A DNA stretch of 5,913 nt, from the NCBI GenBank assembly GCA_902805995.1, contig CADCUU010000156.1, forward strand, positions 1 through 5,913. The letters are read 5' to 3'. A program made the translations under genes and the position numbers. Under the pieces are notes generated by a model, which did not search any database, was not told where the DNA came from, and worked only from the letters and a program-made list of their open reading frames with translations. This DNA comes from an uncultured Rubellimicrobium sp. (lineage in GTDB: Bacteria > Pseudomonadota > Alphaproteobacteria > Rhodobacterales > Rhodobacteraceae). Positions within the stretch are counted from its first letter, which is position 1, and the number at the start of each line of letters is the position of its first letter. Shown one piece after another: positions 4,217 through 5,913 of this stretch.

Positions 4217-5638
4217 ATGGAGCGGCAGGTCGGAGAGCGGGAGGCGGCGCGGGCCCCCGTCCCGACAGGGAAGCAGGCCACCAGCCCGACAGGGAAGACG
4301 GCCCACGTCCCGGCGGAGAAGATGGCGGTAGAGTCGGCTGACCTGAGGCTCGTCCTCCTGGCGGTGGTGGCCCTCGTGCTGACGGGCTGGGCGGTCAAGT
4401 CGCTGTCCCCGGTCCTCATGCCCCTCACGGCGGCGATCCTGATCGCCTTGGCCGTGATGCCGGTGCGGGACTGGGTGGTGGCCCGGCTCCCTGCGAAACT
4501 CTCCTGGATGGGTGTGGTCGCGGCCATGGGGGCGGTCCTTCTGGTGCTGGCGCTTCTGGTGGGGATGGTCGTCCTCGCCGCGCGGCAGATCGTGGCCGAG
4601 ATCCCCGTGGGCCCCGGCGAAGTCGTGGAGATGATCCAGGGCGCGCAGTCGGAGGACGGCGAGGCGGGGCAGGGGGCGGTCGTCGAAGGGGCCGAGGCGG
4701 GGGCCTCTGGCGCCATCGATCCCGAAGAAGGCGGGAGCGATGTGGGGCCGGCCTTGCGGGAAGGTGCCGGGGGCGGTGCTGGCGAAAACGCGCAGAGCAA
4801 TGCGACCGGTGGCGGGACCGGGGGTGGCGAGAGTGGCGGCGGGGCCGAGGGCGCGCAGGGCGAGGGGGCCGGGGGTGGCGAGGAGGCCGCTTCGGACGAT
4901 GGGCTCCTGTCGGGCTCCGCTCTTCAGACCGTGCGGGAGCTGGGGCAGCGGGCGCTGGGCGCGGCAGGGGGGGCTGCGGCGGCGGCGCTCAACTCCGCGT
5001 TCGCGGTGCTGGGGAGCCTTGTGCTCGTGCTGTTCCTCACGCTCCTCATCCTGGGGGAGAGCGGCGATTGGCGGCGCAAGGTCGTGGCCGCGCTGCCCTG
5101 GCCGGACGACTGGCGGCTCAAGGAGTCCTCGGAGGTCATCGCGCAGAAGATGCGCGCCTACCTCCTGATCCAGGCGGGGCTGGGGCTCGTCTCGGCGGTG
5201 CTGTACGGCGTCTGGCTGGGCATCTGGGGCATCGGGCTGCTGGTGGTGTGGCCGCTTCTGATCTTTGTGCTGAACTTCATCCCGACCGTGGGGTCGCTGA
5301 TCGGGGGCACGCTGCCCGTGGCCTATACGCTGCTGACCCGCGACGTGCAGACGGCGGTGTTCGTGGGGCTTGGCATCCTCGTGATCGAGAATGTCATGGG
5401 CAACATCGTGGGGCCGCGCGTGCAGGGGCAGAACGTGGCGCTGTCGCCCCTTGTCGTGCTGGTGGCGCTCGCCTTCTGGGGCTGGGCATGGGGGATTGCC
5501 GGGGCGCTCCTCGCGGTGCCCGTGACCGTGGCCCTCGTGGTGCTGGGGGCGCATGTCCCCGTCCTGCGGCCCTGGGCGCTGCTGCTGTCCAACCGCACGG
5601 GATGGGCCGGGCTCGATGAGGCGACGCGGCCCGAGTGA
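4217..5638 (+). CDS. AI-2E/PerM family transporter with low-complexity insertion
   Basis: Integral membrane protein of 473 aa from the 4217 start. Family members (PerM, YdiK, TqsA-like) are multi-helix exporters; only a few have known substrates, so the AI-2 label should not be read as function. Predicted helices are about 43-58, 64-82, 98-122, 257-279, 311-333, 335-356, 358-374, 377-393 and 406-444. Family hallmarks are near the C-terminus: LNFIPTVGSLIGGTLPVAY (352-370), IENVMGNIVGPRVQGQNVAL with LSPLVVLVALAFWGWAWGI, and GALLAVPV. Residues about 145-230 (nt 4649-4906), where relatives have a periplasmic helical loop, are almost only Gly, Glu, Ala, Ser and Asp. The start is uncertain: residues 1-36 contain a period-8 repeat (PTGK / PTGK / PAEK) unlike the family, and the ATG at 4322 (438 aa) would give a typical N-terminus. 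Divergent from trcR; the right-end minus-strand frame converges on it. Confidence 0.92.
   Translation: MERQVGEREAARAPVPTGKQATSPTGKTAHVPAEKMAVESADLRLVLLAVVALVLTGWAVKSLSPVLMPLTAAILIALAVMPVRDWVVARLPAKLSWMGVVAAMGAVLLVLALLVGMVVLAARQIVAEIPVGPGEVVEMIQGAQSEDGEAGQGAVVEGAEAGASGAIDPEEGGSDVGPALREGAGGGAGENAQSNATGGGTGGGESGGGAEGAQGEGAGGGEEAASDDGLLSGSALQTVRELGQRALGAAGGAAAAALNSAFAVLGSLVLVLFLTLLILGESGDWRRKVVAALPWPDDWRLKESSEVIAQKMRAYLLIQAGLGLVSAVLYGVWLGIWGIGLLVVWPLLIFVLNFIPTVGSLIGGTLPVAYTLLTRDVQTAVFVGLGILVIENVMGNIVGPRVQGQNVALSPLVVLVALAFWGWAWGIAGALLAVPVTVALVVLGAHVPVLRPWALLLSNRTGWAGLDEATRPE
4261..4332 (+). repeat. three imperfect 24-bp tandem repeats
   Basis: CCCGACAGGGAAG begins at 4261 and 4285, and the degenerate third copy CCCGGCGGAGAAG begins at 4309, so the period is 24 bp. 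In the transporter frame this reads as an 8-residue repeat starting PTGK, PTGK and PAEK. The third unit ends in the alternative start ATG at 4322. It may be coding repeat or leader DNA depending on which start is used. Confidence 0.6.
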
Positions 5639-5913
5639 GGCGGCATCGTCCTCGGCCGCCCAGGCCGGGTAGGAGGGGCGCAGGAGCTTGGGCACGCTGG
5701 GGCGGGGGTGGTCGGGGAAGACGTAGCCGTCCTCCTCCCAGGACAGGCGGCGGGAGAAGCTGGTGGCGATCTCGGCCTCTCGGCGCGGGTCGCGGATGCG
5801 GCGGGTGCCGAAGGGCATGTCCTGGGGGCGCGGCCGGACGGCGGCCGCGAGCCGCGAGGGGCGGTGCGGGCTGGGCAGGGGGGCGTCGAGGAGGGCCAGT
5901 TCGGCGGGGGTGT
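5639..5913 (-). CDS. partial unidentified protein entering from the right
   Basis: On the minus strand, the frame whose first whole codon is 5911-5909 has about 97% G/C at third positions and a protein-like composition: ELALLDAPLPSPHRPSRLAA, then MPFGTRRIRDPRREAEIATS, then FSRRLSWEEDGYVFPDHPRP and SVPKLLRPSYPAWAAEDD. The other two minus frames read as Pro/Arg/Ala-rich noise, and the plus strand here has in-frame stops and worse composition. I do not recognise the family. The start is probably outside the window: the ATG at 5818 has no usable ribosome site and the frame is coding-like before it. There is no stop in this frame before it enters, codon-aligned and antisense, the transporter gene, so the true end is unclear; the listed left boundary is simply the end of the transporter gene. 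A lost stop, a frameshift, or a long 3' overlap are all possible. Confidence 0.42.

Noticed and set aside
4309..4332. The 24-bp repeats as a CRISPR or integron-type array
   Set aside because: Only three imperfect direct copies with no unique spacers and a period that is a multiple of 3 within a coding frame.
4217..5638. Reading the AI-2E family name as evidence for quorum sensing
   Set aside because: The family label comes from one studied E. coli member; no luxS, lsr or other signalling gene is in the window, so no such role is claimed.
5653..5667. CGGCC/GGCCG hairpin just after the transporter stop as a terminator
   Set aside because: Only 5 bp, no T tract, and it falls inside the coding-like minus-strand frame; such short stems are common at this GC content.
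3134..5818. An 894-codon minus-strand open frame covering trcR, the gap and the transporter antisense
   Set aside because: Only the trcR part (to 3916) has a ribosome site and family match. The middle is codon-aligned antisense of a membrane protein gene, giving a His/Gln/Asp/Arg/Pro-rich product, expected where GC-rich DNA lacks TTA, CTA and TCA codons. It is not a giant fusion protein.

Overview
This is a GC-rich chromosomal window (roughly 70% G+C, third codon positions almost always G or C). Its gene content is typical of an alphaproteobacterium, most likely Rhodobacterales. The main pointers are a dnaX - ybaB/ebfC - recR run, a DUF1013/TrcR-type regulator known mainly from alphaproteobacteria, and the codon and protein style. 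No RNA gene, insertion sequence, CRISPR array, prophage or attachment site was seen.

Left part (1-2563, + strand): a co-directional replication and repair cluster. It holds the 3' end of dnaX (clamp-loader tau subunit; the Walker A part lies outside the window), then the small nucleoid-associated protein YbaB/EbfC, then recR, which starts 7 nt after the ybaB stop. The 61-nt dnaX-ybaB gap contains a clean 8-bp RNA hairpin. The three genes are probably co-transcribed, with a possible internal promoter before ybaB.

Middle (2564-3916): after a 138-nt gap with two tight inverted repeats, a possible promoter and a GANTC (CcrM-type) site comes a 135-aa membrane protein of the HemJ/CopD-like family (+). 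It converges on trcR (-), a 260-aa two-helix-turn-helix regulator with a very acidic tail. A 7-bp hairpin lies between the two genes and contains the trcR stop codon in its loop.

Right part (3917-5913): a 300-nt divergent intergenic region separates trcR from an AI-2E/PerM-family membrane transporter (+). This region carries a 14-nt perfect palindrome in the trcR leader, one TATATA island, a 6-1-6 dyad and an 11-bp direct repeat. The transporter has an unusual insertion of about 85 residues, rich in Gly, Glu and Ala, between its N-terminal and C-terminal membrane blocks. Its start is ambiguous and is linked to a three-copy 24-bp repeat. The last 275 nt look like a minus-strand gene entering from the right that has no stop codon in frame before it runs antisense into the transporter gene.

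Overall this looks like a core-genome housekeeping segment. I found no convincing new defence, mobile or biosynthetic system. The points most worth a second look are the transporter insertion, the unexplained right-end reading frame, the HemJ-like paralogue and the structured intergenic regions.
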